Shown here: positions 51,478 through 60,226 of the stretch, piece after piece
How the letters are laid out: every line of letters begins with the position of its first letter
How positions within the stretch are numbered: the first letter of the stretch is position 1
Assembly (NCBI RefSeq): GCF_035271705.1
Contig: NZ_DATERI010000217.1
Coordinates: 1 to 64,000 of the forward strand
Length of the DNA: 64,000 nucleotides
Direction: 5' to 3'
DNA from: Buttiauxella sp035271705
Lineage (GTDB): Bacteria > Pseudomonadota > Gammaproteobacteria > Enterobacterales > Enterobacteriaceae
Notes under the pieces: model-generated
What the model was told of the DNA's origin: nothing
The model's database searches: none
The model's input: only the letters and a program-made list of their open reading frames with translations
Position numbers and translations under genes: made by a program

Positions 51478-51583
51478 AGGTCATAGAATTCAATAAGTTG
51501 GTGGTGGGTGGTTTTAACGAGAGCTATCCGATAAATCCGATTGAGCACAAACGTTAACCAGACGAAGATATCGCCACATTTTG

Positions 51584-51710
51584 TATGCTCGTCATACTTC
51601 AAGTTGCCTTTTTGTTGGCTGCGCGACCTCACCCAGGTCACTTACTTATGTAAGCTCCCAGGGGCTCGTTCCCTTGCCGCCGTGATGCAACTCGAATTAT
51701 TTAGGGTATA
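51584..51710. repeat. MITE-like repeat, copy 9
   Basis: CGTCATACTTCAAGTTGCC ... GATGCAACTCGAATTATTTA then GGGTATA, with CACTTACTTATGTAAGCTCC in the centre. Located 40 bases upstream of ypfG. Confidence 0.9.
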
Positions 51711-51749
51711 AATTAATCTCTCTTCGTCTTCTCAGGATATGTGCCGACA

Positions 51750-52793
51750 ATGTTTCTGCGCAAAGAATTGCTGTTTCTCTTTTTATTCTTTATAGCGAAC
51801 TCTGTTTTCGCGGCAGCGGCACAAAAATCATTCTCCGACTGGCAAGTCACCTGCAACAATCAAAATTTTTGTTCAGCCCGTAACACCGGGCTTCATCATG
51901 GTCTGGTCATGACGCTGACTCGCAGTGCGGGTGCGCATACCGATGCGACCCTGAGAATTGATTTGGGCAATCTGACTACCACTGAACTGCAAGCACCACC
52001 GATTGCGCCACAAATGTTGTTGGATGGCGAACCGCTGGTGTTGGATCTGACGAAATGGCAGGTCACCCCTCATCATCTCAAAACCGACGATGCGGATGCG
52101 ATCAATGGTTACCTCGATAAAGTGGCCAATGCGGATGCCATTACCCTGAAACAAGGGAAAGGAAACCTCTCGCTCAGCGGGCTGAAAGCTTCGTTACTGT
52201 TTATTGATAGCCAGCAACAGCGAGTGGGCAGCGAAACCGCCTGGGTTAAGAAAGGTGCTGATCCGCCACTGAGTGTGCCACCTGCGCCCGCACTCAAAGC
52301 CGTCAAGCTGACTAACCCAACGCCGACACCGCTCACACAATTGGAACTGAGCGACTTGATGGATTACGGCACCTGGCGGGTGAATAACAGCCAGTGTTCG
52401 TTAGATCCGGCTCGCCGAGAAGTGCGCGTGTTTGCCCTCAGTGACGACAAAGCGCTGCTGATGGTGGGCTGTGAAGCCGGAGCATACAATATTGTCGATC
52501 TCGCGTGGATCGTATCGCGCCAGAAGCCGTTCGCTGCACGGCAAATCCGTCTAAAACTGCCGTTCACGCCAGGAAGCGGCAACACCGATCTTGAACTGAT
52601 GAATACCGGATACGACGAAAACAATAAAGAGCTGACGACACTTGCGAAAGGGCGCGGTATCGGTGATTGCGGCGTCGCAACGCGCTGGCGTTTTGACGGG
52701 CAACGTTTTCGTTTGGTGCGGTATGCAGAAGAGCCGTCCTGCGATGAGTGGAATGGGAGTGCTTCTTGGCCAACTTTATGGGTGACCAACTAA
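51750..52793 (+). CDS. ypfG: YpfG, DUF1176 periplasmic protein
   Basis: 347 residues from the ATG at 51750 (a GTG at 51741 is an alternative). A Sec signal peptide (hydrophobic LLFLFLFFIANSVFA) precedes a DUF1176 domain with four or more conserved cysteines (WQVTCNNQNFCSARN near the start; NSQCSLDP; LMVGCEAGAYN; GDCGVATRW). Function is unknown. It is located between nudK and tktB as in E. coli. A MITE-like repeat begins at the base after its stop codon. Confidence 0.88.
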   Translation: MFLRKELLFLFLFFIANSVFAAAAQKSFSDWQVTCNNQNFCSARNTGLHHGLVMTLTRSAGAHTDATLRIDLGNLTTTELQAPPIAPQMLLDGEPLVLDLTKWQVTPHHLKTDDADAINGYLDKVANADAITLKQGKGNLSLSGLKASLLFIDSQQQRVGSETAWVKKGADPPLSVPPAPALKAVKLTNPTPTPLTQLELSDLMDYGTWRVNNSQCSLDPARREVRVFALSDDKALLMVGCEAGAYNIVDLAWIVSRQKPFAARQIRLKLPFTPGSGNTDLELMNTGYDENNKELTTLAKGRGIGDCGVATRWRFDGQRFRLVRYAEEPSCDEWNGSASWPTLWVTN

Positions 52794-52918
52794 TCCCCTT
52801 TGTCTTTCAAGTTGCAGGTGAGTTGGCGGCGTTCACTCACCCGAATCACTGACTCAAGTAAGCTCATCGGGACTTGTTCTCTTGCCGCCTGCCTGCAACT
52901 CGAAATCCATAGGGGATG
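52794..52918. repeat. MITE-like repeat, copy 10
   Basis: Arms ATCCCCTTTGTCTTTCAAGT and CTGCAACTCGAAATCCATAG, centre ACTCACCCGAATCACTGACT. It occupies nearly the whole gap between the convergent ypfG and tktB and may act as a terminator for both. Confidence 0.9.
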
Positions 52919-52944
52919 AGGGTTTTATATTTTCAAGGAAACCA

Positions 52945-54942
52945 TTAAACGCCCAACACCTTCTTCGCTTTAGCGACCACATTCTCAACGGTAAAACCAA
53001 AGAACGGGAACAGCTTATCGGCGGGAGCGGATTCACCGTAAGTCGTCATCCCGACAATCGCTCCTTTCAGGCCGACATACTTGTACCAATAGTCCGCAAT
53101 ACTGGCTTCCACTGCTATGCGCGCAGAAACCTCTGAAGGCAAAACAGACTCTCGATACGCTTCGTCCTGGGCATCAAAAATATCCGTTGAAGGTAGCGAA
53201 ACCACGCGAACTTTATGCCCTTCGGCTGTGAGTTTATCTGCCGCCAGCACCGTGATTTCTATCTCTGAACCTGTTGCGATCAGAATCACATCCGGCGTGC
53301 CGTCGCTGTCTTTCAGAATGTAACCGCCACGGCTAATCGCTTTGACTTGATCCGGCGATCGCTCCATTTGTGCGAGGTTCTGACGCGAAAGAATCAACGC
53401 AGTAGGGCCGTTATGTCGCTCGATGGCCGTTTTCCACGCCACCGCCGTTTCCACCTGGTCGCACGGACGCCAGGTACTGAAGTTAGGGGTCATGCGCAGG
53501 CTCGCCAGTTGCTCAACCGCCTGGTGAGTGGGGCCATCTTCGCCAAGGCCAATCGAGTCATGGGTATAGACCATGATTTGCCGGGCTTTCATCAGTGCCG
53601 CCATACGCGCAGCGTTTCGTGCGTATTCGACAAACATCAGGAAGGTGGCGGTATACGGCACAAAGCCACCATGATGAGCGATGCCGTTGGCGATGGCCGT
53701 CATACCGAATTCACGCACGCCGTAGTGAATGTAATTCCCGGCGATGTCCTCTTTGATGGATTTGGACTCTTTCCAGATGGTCAGGTTACTCGGGGCCAAA
53801 TCAGCAGAACCGCCCAGCAATTCTGGCAAACTTGGGCCATAGGCATTAAGCGCGTTTTGTGAGGCTTTACGGGTGGCTATTTTTTCCGGATTCGCTTGCA
53901 GTTTTTCAATGAAATTCTGCGTGGTTTCTTGCCAACCTTCTGGCAATTCACCGTGCATCCGCCGGTTAAATTCAGCCGCGAGTTCAGGATGTTCTTTGGC
54001 ATAGGCGGCAAATTTTTCATTCCAGGCCGTTTCGGCTTGCTCGCCTTTTTCTTTGGCATCCCAGGCGTGATAAATCTCTTTTGGGATCTCAAATGCCGGA
54101 TAGTTCCAGCCCAGTTGTTTGCGAGCGAGTGCGACTTCTTGCTCACCTAACGGTGATCCGTGTGCTTCTTCTTTACCGGCTTTATTTGGCGAACCGAAAC
54201 CGATGACGGTGCGGCAAATAATCAGCGACGGCTTATCTTTGACGCTTTGCGCTTCCTGAATCGCTTTCTTCAGCGCTTCGGGGTCGTGACCGTCAATTTC
54301 ATGCACCACATGCCAGTGATAAGCCTCAAAGCGTTTGGCCGTATCGTCGGTAAACCAGCCTTCAGTTTCACCATCAATCGAAATGCCGTTGTGATCATAG
54401 AAGCCAATGAGTTTACCCAGGCCGAGTGTGCCAGCCAGGGAGCAAACCTCATGGGAAATGCCTTCCATCAGGCAACCATCCCCCATAAAGACGTAGGTAA
54501 AGTGGTCGACAATTTCATGGTCGGGGCGGTTGAATTGCGCCCCTAATGTGCGTTCAGCAATCGCCATACCGACGGCATTGGCAAGCCCCTGGCCAAGCGG
54601 CCCCGTGGTCGTTTCAATACCTGGCGTATAACCAATTTCCGGATGCCCGGGGGTTTTAGAGTGAAGCTGGCGGAAGTTTTTTAATTCCTCCAGCGGCAAG
54701 TCATACCCGCTCAGATGCAGCAGGCTGTAGAGCAGCATCGAGGCGTGACCATTGGAAAGAATAAATCTGTCCCGGTCAGCCCACGTGGGGTTGGTAGGGT
54801 TATGGTGCAGGAAGTCGTTCCATAACACTTCGGCAATATCTGCCATTCCCATCGGAGCACCTGGGTGGCCCGAATTCGCTTTTTGTACCGCGTCCATACT
54901 CAGGGCACGAATGGCATTAGCAAGCTCTTTACGAGATGACAT
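52945..54942 (-). CDS. tktB: transketolase TktB
   Basis: 665 residues (E. coli TktB 667). Thiamine diphosphate enzyme of the non-oxidative pentose phosphate pathway. The ThDP motif starts at GDGCLMEG and ends in FYDHN near residue 187. The N-terminal GHPGAPMGMA and the glutamate-bearing VREFGMTAIANGIAHHG are standard. The catalytic his region HDSIGLGEDGPTHQ is present. The pairing with talA 21 bp upstream identifies it as tktB rather than tktA; the pair is stationary-phase (RpoS) controlled in E. coli. Confidence 0.94.
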   Translation of the reverse strand: MSSRKELANAIRALSMDAVQKANSGHPGAPMGMADIAEVLWNDFLHHNPTNPTWADRDRFILSNGHASMLLYSLLHLSGYDLPLEELKNFRQLHSKTPGHPEIGYTPGIETTTGPLGQGLANAVGMAIAERTLGAQFNRPDHEIVDHFTYVFMGDGCLMEGISHEVCSLAGTLGLGKLIGFYDHNGISIDGETEGWFTDDTAKRFEAYHWHVVHEIDGHDPEALKKAIQEAQSVKDKPSLIICRTVIGFGSPNKAGKEEAHGSPLGEQEVALARKQLGWNYPAFEIPKEIYHAWDAKEKGEQAETAWNEKFAAYAKEHPELAAEFNRRMHGELPEGWQETTQNFIEKLQANPEKIATRKASQNALNAYGPSLPELLGGSADLAPSNLTIWKESKSIKEDIAGNYIHYGVREFGMTAIANGIAHHGGFVPYTATFLMFVEYARNAARMAALMKARQIMVYTHDSIGLGEDGPTHQAVEQLASLRMTPNFSTWRPCDQVETAVAWKTAIERHNGPTALILSRQNLAQMERSPDQVKAISRGGYILKDSDGTPDVILIATGSEIEITVLAADKLTAEGHKVRVVSLPSTDIFDAQDEAYRESVLPSEVSARIAVEASIADYWYKYVGLKGAIVGMTTYGESAPADKLFPFFGFTVENVVAKAKKVLGV

Positions 54943-54963
54943 GTTTCACTCCGTGGTTGTCGT

Positions 54964-55914
54964 TCAAAGTTTGGCGGCGAGTAAATCTTCCAGTTTGCGT
55001 TGATCAATGGCGAACAGGCGGATGCCTTCTGCGAGTTTTTCGACGGCCATTGGGTCCTGATTATGTTCCCAACGGAAATCAGCTTCGCTAATCGGTTCTG
55101 GGCGATGGAAGCCCTGCGAAGTCGGCACCAATTTACGCACTACAGGTTCATCACTTTCCTGCAGCTGTTGCAGCAGGTTAGGAGCGATAGTCAGGCGGTC
55201 GCAGCCCACTAACGCCAGAATTTGCTCGGTGCGGCGGAAACTCGCACCCATCACGATGGTGCTGTAGCTATGATGCTTAAAGTAATCATAGATATTGCGT
55301 ACCGATTTGACGCCCGGATCTTCTTCAACGACATACGGGTCCATCGGTTTACGTGCCTGATACCAGTCGTAGATACGGCCAACGAACGGTGAAATCAGGA
55401 ATACGCCTGCTTCGGCACAAGCACGTGCCTGGGCAAAGGAGAACAGCAGCGTCAGGTTGCAATCGATCCCTTCTTTTTGCAGCTCTTCAGCGGCACGAAT
55501 ACCTTCCCAGGTGGAGGCGAGCTTGATAAGAACTCTTGATTTATCAATGCCAAGCTCTTCATAAAGATCAATCAAATGGCGGGCTTTAGCGATGCTTTTT
55601 TCTTTGTTAAAAGAGAGGTGAGCATCGACTTCCGTCGAGACACGCCCTGGAATGCTTTTCAGAATTTCCGCACCGAAATTGACTGCCAGTTTGTCGCAGG
55701 CTTGAGTCACCTGAGCTTCTTGCGTGCCTCCGCGCTGTTTGCCATAAGCAATGGCATCATCAATGAGTGTTTGATAGTGGGCTAATCCGGCAGCTTTCAG
55801 TAGTAGCGAGGGGTTAGTCGTTGCATCCATGGGCTGGTAATGACGGATAGATTCGATGTCACCACTGTCGGCAACAACGGTGGTGAATTGTTTGATGCTG
55901 TCTAGCTGGTTCAT
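54964..55914 (-). CDS. talA: transaldolase TalA
   Basis: 316 residues from the ATG at 55914 (AGGAGATAGCC ribosome site); matches E. coli TalA in length. TIM-barrel aldolase linking sedoheptulose 7-phosphate and glyceraldehyde 3-phosphate. Schiff-base lysine lies in RVLIKLASTWEGI, and the early DATTNPSLL motif is intact. Upstream gene of the talA-tktB operon. Confidence 0.94.
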   Translation of the reverse strand: MNQLDSIKQFTTVVADSGDIESIRHYQPMDATTNPSLLLKAAGLAHYQTLIDDAIAYGKQRGGTQEAQVTQACDKLAVNFGAEILKSIPGRVSTEVDAHLSFNKEKSIAKARHLIDLYEELGIDKSRVLIKLASTWEGIRAAEELQKEGIDCNLTLLFSFAQARACAEAGVFLISPFVGRIYDWYQARKPMDPYVVEEDPGVKSVRNIYDYFKHHSYSTIVMGASFRRTEQILALVGCDRLTIAPNLLQQLQESDEPVVRKLVPTSQGFHRPEPISEADFRWEHNQDPMAVEKLAEGIRLFAIDQRKLEDLLAAKL

Positions 55915-56158
55915 GGCTATCTCCTTGAGATACAAGGTATTACTTGAGTGCTCCATGTCACTTTCGACGAAAATTCATCAAAGGCATAACTAAAAAGCAT
56001 AGCAGATAGGTATGGCATTGTTGTTAATGATGGGTAACATAATCGCTCTGATTTCCTAACAATTTTGCCAGGTATTGTTGATTGTATGGCGATGTTCAAA
56101 GTTTAGAACGCGTGCAAGCGCGATACTACCTGGCCTTACCAAGACCTAACCGACCCTT

Positions 56159-56286
56159 TATACCCGTCGGCCTTCAGGCCGCAGGTGTGTTGGCTGTGTT
56201 CGCGCACCCGAATCACTTACTTATGTAAGCTCATCGGAATACGCTGCCTTGCCGCCCTCCTGCAACCCGAAACTCATTGGGTATTG
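56159..56286. repeat. MITE-like repeat, copy 11, in the maeB leader
   Basis: Arms TATACCCGTCGGCCTTCAGG and CTGCAACCCGAAACTCATTG then GGTAT, centre CCCGAATCACTTACTTATGT. It ends 23 bases before the maeB start codon. Confidence 0.9.
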
Positions 56287-56309
56287 ATTATGAAAAAAGG
56301 AACGAAGAA

Positions 56310-58589
56310 ATGGATGAACAACTGAAGCAAAGTGCCCTCGATTTTCACGAATTCCCCATTCCCGGAAAAATTCAGGTCTGCCCGACCAAACCACTGGCTA
56401 CTCAACGTGATCTGGCATTGGCCTACTCTCCGGGTGTTGCGGCACCTTGTCTTGAGATAGAAAAAGACCCCCTTGCGGCCTACAAATATACGGCGCGCGG
56501 CAATCTGGTGGGTGTGATTTCTAACGGTACCGCGGTGCTAGGACTGGGCAATATCGGTGCGCTGGCCGGCAAGCCTGTTATGGAAGGTAAGGGTGTTCTG
56601 TTCAAGAAATTTGCCGGTATCGACGTGTTCGATATCGAAATCGATGAGATGGACCCAGACAAATTAATTAACATTATTGCGTCACTCGAGCCTACTTTTG
56701 GCGGCATCAACTTAGAAGATATCAAAGCCCCAGAGTGTTTCTATATCGAGAAAACGCTGCGTGAACGCATGAACATTCCTGTGTTCCACGATGACCAACA
56801 CGGCACCGCGATTATCTGTACCGCGGCGGTGCTTAATGGTCTGCGTGTGGTTAAGAAAAATATTTCTGATATCCGCCTGGTGGTGTCCGGGGCAGGGGCT
56901 GCAAGTATCGCCTGTATGAATCTGCTGGTGGCATTGGGCATGCAGAAGCACAACATTGTGGTTTGCGATTCCAAGGGCGTTATCTACAAAGGCCGTGAAG
57001 AGAACATGGCGGAAACCAAAGCGGCTTACGCGGTGGAAGATAGCGGTAAACGCACCCTGGATGATGTCATTGAAGGTGCGGATATCTTCCTTGGCTGTTC
57101 CGGCCCGAAAGTGCTGACCCCAGATATGGTCAGGAAGATGGCGCGTGCTCCGCTGATTTTGGCGCTGGCAAATCCAGAGCCGGAAATTCTGCCACCGCTG
57201 GCAAAAGAAGTGCGCCCGGATGCGATTATCTGCACCGGCCGTTCCGACTACCCCAATCAGGTGAACAACGTGCTGTGCTTCCCGTTCATCTTCCGTGGGG
57301 CGCTGGATGTGTGTGCCACGGCCATTAACGAAGAGATGAAATTGGCAGCGGTTCACGCGATTGCTGAACTGGCTCATGCTGAGCAAAGTGATGTAGTGGC
57401 TTCTGCTTATGGCGAAGAAGAGCTGACATTCGGCCCTGAGTACCTGATCCCTAAACCGTTCGATCCGCGTTTGATTGTGCAAATTGCCCCTGCGGTGGCG
57501 AAAGCGGCGATGGATTCGGGTGTCGCAACCCGCCCGATTAAGGATTTCGATGCTTATAAAGATAAGCTCACCGAATTCGTTTACAAAACCAACTTGTTCA
57601 TGAAGCCGATTTTCTCCCAGGCGCGTTTGGATCCTAAGCGTGTGGTTCTGACAGAAGGCGAAGAAGCGCGTGTGCTGCATGCGACTCAGGAACTGGTTAC
57701 TTTGGGCCTTGCGAAGCCAATTTTGATTGGTCGTCCGGCTGTTATCGAGATGCGTCTGAAGAAATTAGGTCTGCAAATTCGCGCCGGTATTGATTTCGAG
57801 ATTGTGAATAACGAATCTGATCCGCGTTTCAAAGAGTACTGGAACGAGTACTACAACATCATGAAACGTCGCGGTATCACACAGGAACAGGCGCAGCGTG
57901 CGGTAATCAGCAACACTACGGTTATCGGTGCAATCATGGTTCATCGTGGCGAAGCGGATGCGATGATCTGTGGGACTGTCGGTGACTACCATGAGCACTT
58001 CGAGGTGGTTGAAAAGCTGTTTGGCTATCGTGAAGGGGTTAAAGCCGCGGGTGCTATGAACGCGCTGTTGCTGCCAAGCGGCAACACCTTTATTACCGAT
58101 ACCTATGTAAACGACGATCCAACCCCGGAAGAGCTGACGGAAATCACGTTGCTTGCCGCAGAAACGGTGCGCCGTTTTGGTATCGAACCGAAGGTCGCGC
58201 TGTTGTCGCATTCCAACTACGGTTCTTCCGATTCTAAAGCCGCCTGCAAAATGCGCAAGACGCTGGAAATGGTTCGCGAACGTGCGCCAGAGCTGGAAAT
58301 CGATGGTGAGATGCATGGTGATGCAGCATTGGTGGAAAGTATTCGCCACGAACGTATGCCAGACAGCCCGCTGAAAGGTTCTGCAAATATCCTGATTATG
58401 CCGAACGTTGAAGCCGCACGTATTAGTTACAACTTACTGCGTGTTTCCAGCTCAGAAGGGGTGACAGTCGGGCCAGTATTGATGGGCGTGGCGAAACCGG
58501 TGCATGTGTTAACACCGATTGCGTCTGTTCGTCGTATTGTGAATATGGTGGCGCTGGCGGTCGTGGAAGCGCAGACCGTTCCGTTGTAA
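56310..58589 (+). CDS. maeB: NADP-dependent malic enzyme MaeB
   Basis: 759 residues, equal to E. coli. Decarboxylates malate to pyruvate making NADPH. The N-terminal malic domain holds YSPGVAAPC and FHDDQHGTAI with metal ligands; the NAD(P) fold has VVSGAGAASIACMNLL. The C-terminal 330 residues form a phosphotransacetylase-like regulatory domain (PKRVVLTEGEE, GTVGDYHEHF). The ATG at 56310 follows AAGGAACGAAG; the 11-codon upstream extension starts in the MITE-like repeat and is rejected. Confidence 0.95.
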   Translation: MDEQLKQSALDFHEFPIPGKIQVCPTKPLATQRDLALAYSPGVAAPCLEIEKDPLAAYKYTARGNLVGVISNGTAVLGLGNIGALAGKPVMEGKGVLFKKFAGIDVFDIEIDEMDPDKLINIIASLEPTFGGINLEDIKAPECFYIEKTLRERMNIPVFHDDQHGTAIICTAAVLNGLRVVKKNISDIRLVVSGAGAASIACMNLLVALGMQKHNIVVCDSKGVIYKGREENMAETKAAYAVEDSGKRTLDDVIEGADIFLGCSGPKVLTPDMVRKMARAPLILALANPEPEILPPLAKEVRPDAIICTGRSDYPNQVNNVLCFPFIFRGALDVCATAINEEMKLAAVHAIAELAHAEQSDVVASAYGEEELTFGPEYLIPKPFDPRLIVQIAPAVAKAAMDSGVATRPIKDFDAYKDKLTEFVYKTNLFMKPIFSQARLDPKRVVLTEGEEARVLHATQELVTLGLAKPILIGRPAVIEMRLKKLGLQIRAGIDFEIVNNESDPRFKEYWNEYYNIMKRRGITQEQAQRAVISNTTVIGAIMVHRGEADAMICGTVGDYHEHFEVVEKLFGYREGVKAAGAMNALLLPSGNTFITDTYVNDDPTPEELTEITLLAAETVRRFGIEPKVALLSHSNYGSSDSKAACKMRKTLEMVRERAPELEIDGEMHGDAALVESIRHERMPDSPLKGSANILIMPNVEAARISYNLLRVSSSEGVTVGPVLMGVAKPVHVLTPIASVRRIVNMVALAVVEAQTVPL

Positions 58590-58606
58590 TTGAGTCGCTA
58601 AATTAC

Positions 58607-58646
58607 ACGTAAAATCCTGCCAAAAGATCTGGGCAGGATTTTACGT
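58607..58646. terminator. hairpin between convergent maeB and the adhesin gene
   Basis: A perfect 15-bp stem, ACGTAAAATCCTGCC paired with GGCAGGATTTTACGT, with a short loop. No long T-run, but the strength and position after maeB suggest termination for at least one strand. Confidence 0.65.
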
Positions 58647-58691
58647 TAAAGGGGTGGCCTGGCGAGGGAAAGTGGCAATGGGGTGCTCCCT

Positions 58692-59837
58692 CTACATTTG
58701 TGTCGTCAATGTCAGGTGCAAGGTACCGGTATAATGCCCTGCGGTTTTACTGGTGATAGCGAATTCAGGCGTGGTAAAGCGTAGCGCTGTTGGGACACAC
58801 AATACAGCTTCAGGAATACCAGGCAGATGCACTGAACGCAACGGTACGCTGGAGATATCTGTCGCCACGTAATTTTGCCAGTTGTCCAAAGCCACATAGC
58901 TTCTTGACGAGAGATCTAATATCTCAAGTTTATAGTCGATACGGTTGGGATCGTCAGTTTTGCCATCGTGATAAACAGAAAAAAGACCATAAGCACGTCC
59001 AGGCAGGCCATCGTAATCATCTTTAGGGGAAAGAATAAATTGGCTGCTGTTGGCGTTATAACCGTCATAGAGACACAGGTCGAGGGTGGCACTGCCGCTT
59101 AATTTAACACCGCTGCCAGTGGTGCCGGGCAATGGCCGAAGATTTAAATCAACCTGTGGAGTCGCAGCACCAAAGTCAGGGATGTAAATTTGTTGGTTAT
59201 TTGTATCCGAAACATTCAGGGTGATCGCTGCGTGCCAGTCTGCGAGCTTAATTTTCGGATCCCATTGCATTAAGCTCATTTTGACGTCGGCCTGCCATAT
59301 TCCGCCAACGGGTATTTTGCTCAACTCCTGGGCTGGTATTGAAAGCGTGAGCTGTGATTCATCGTTAACGTGCGAACTATAACAGTTCATTTCATTAGCC
59401 GCATAAACCTGGTAAGGCCCGCCAATCACACCCGAACCGGAGCATCCATTCCCGGTGTTATCGAGGATATTATGAAAGCCTTCCAAATTAATAACCTGAG
59501 TTAAACCACTTCGTTTCTCGGTAAAAATAAGCGGAATCGATGTTTTTCCCGATTTTACTCCTGTCACTGAAGTGCTGCACTGGCCAGTGGCTGGGCTCGA
59601 ACTGGACAGACAAACCCAAGTATTCCGGCCCCATAGTTGGTCATTATCGGTATCGTACCCTCCGCTTTCATTGGTCCAGATGGCAACACTTTGCGGCTGA
59701 CTGGATTTGTCAAAAGTTAACTCTACCTGCGTGTCGCGCCCGGTAGGTTCTACGCGAGTGGCATTGACTTGCCCGCAATAAAGAATGAAAAGCAAAACCA
59801 GCGAAATGCAGTCTACAATCAGTTTACGGTAGGCCAT
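58692..59837 (-). CDS. CfaE/CblD-like pilus tip adhesin, orphan
   Basis: 381 residues. A Sec signal (hydrophobic SLVLLFILYCGQVNA) precedes a domain with clear resemblance to CfaE/CblD minor pilins of class 5 fimbriae. Shared features are WVCLSSSSPATGQC, IPLIFTEKRSG, SIPAQELSKIPVGGIWQA, PQVDLNLRPLPG and LDLCLYDGYNANSS, all in the same order. Such proteins are the adhesive tip and start assembly. Chaperone, major pilin and usher genes normally lie beside them; none is present here (maeB and hemF flank it). It may have an assembly partner elsewhere or be nonfunctional. Confidence 0.78.
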   Translation of the reverse strand: MAYRKLIVDCISLVLLFILYCGQVNATRVEPTGRDTQVELTFDKSSQPQSVAIWTNESGGYDTDNDQLWGRNTWVCLSSSSPATGQCSTSVTGVKSGKTSIPLIFTEKRSGLTQVINLEGFHNILDNTGNGCSGSGVIGGPYQVYAANEMNCYSSHVNDESQLTLSIPAQELSKIPVGGIWQADVKMSLMQWDPKIKLADWHAAITLNVSDTNNQQIYIPDFGAATPQVDLNLRPLPGTTGSGVKLSGSATLDLCLYDGYNANSSQFILSPKDDYDGLPGRAYGLFSVYHDGKTDDPNRIDYKLEILDLSSRSYVALDNWQNYVATDISSVPLRSVHLPGIPEAVLCVPTALRFTTPEFAITSKTAGHYTGTLHLTLTTQM

Positions 59838-59922
59838 ATCTGCCCTATTTTTTAATAAGATGAATAATTTATATTAAGAATAGGTCTGATTTTCACTTCT
59901 TACCGTTTTTACATTTGCGTAG

Positions 59923-60192
59923 GAAGAGAGCAAAAGCGGATATCCGGATATTCTTATCCACTCAACAGGGTCCTATCAAAAAGATAAAATAGATCCTATT
60001 GGTTCGCTATGCGTTAATTCTGACGGTGTTGATGAGAATAGATTATGGTATTTATGTTTTCTTGGTGAATGACAGCCAGATACTTATCATCGCGCAATAG
60101 AAAAGTGCCAAAATAGTTTATCCCGAACCCATAAAGAGTTGATGAACGATGTCTGGCTAAGTTTAGGTGTCGTTGGGTGCACAATGTTATAG
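59923..60192 (+). pseudogene. possible decayed gene with in-frame TGA
   Basis: Between two stop codons, 90 codons in a single frame read like protein (GYPDILIHSTGSY, ENRLWYLCFLGE, then TGA at 60070, then QPDTYHRAIEKCQNSLSRTH and MNDVWLSLGVVGC). No start codon or homology is recognised. It fills most of the gap between the adhesin gene and hemF. The rest (59838-59922) is AT-rich promoter-like DNA. Confidence 0.3.
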
Positions 60193-60226
60193 GTGCTGTG
60201 GAGTTTTTTTATTCGCTAACGACAGG

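Noticed and set aside
56712..57680. Long minus-strand ORF of 322 codons inside maeB
   Set aside because: It is the antisense of a well-conserved malic enzyme frame and has a His/Arg/Gln-rich composition typical of shadow frames.
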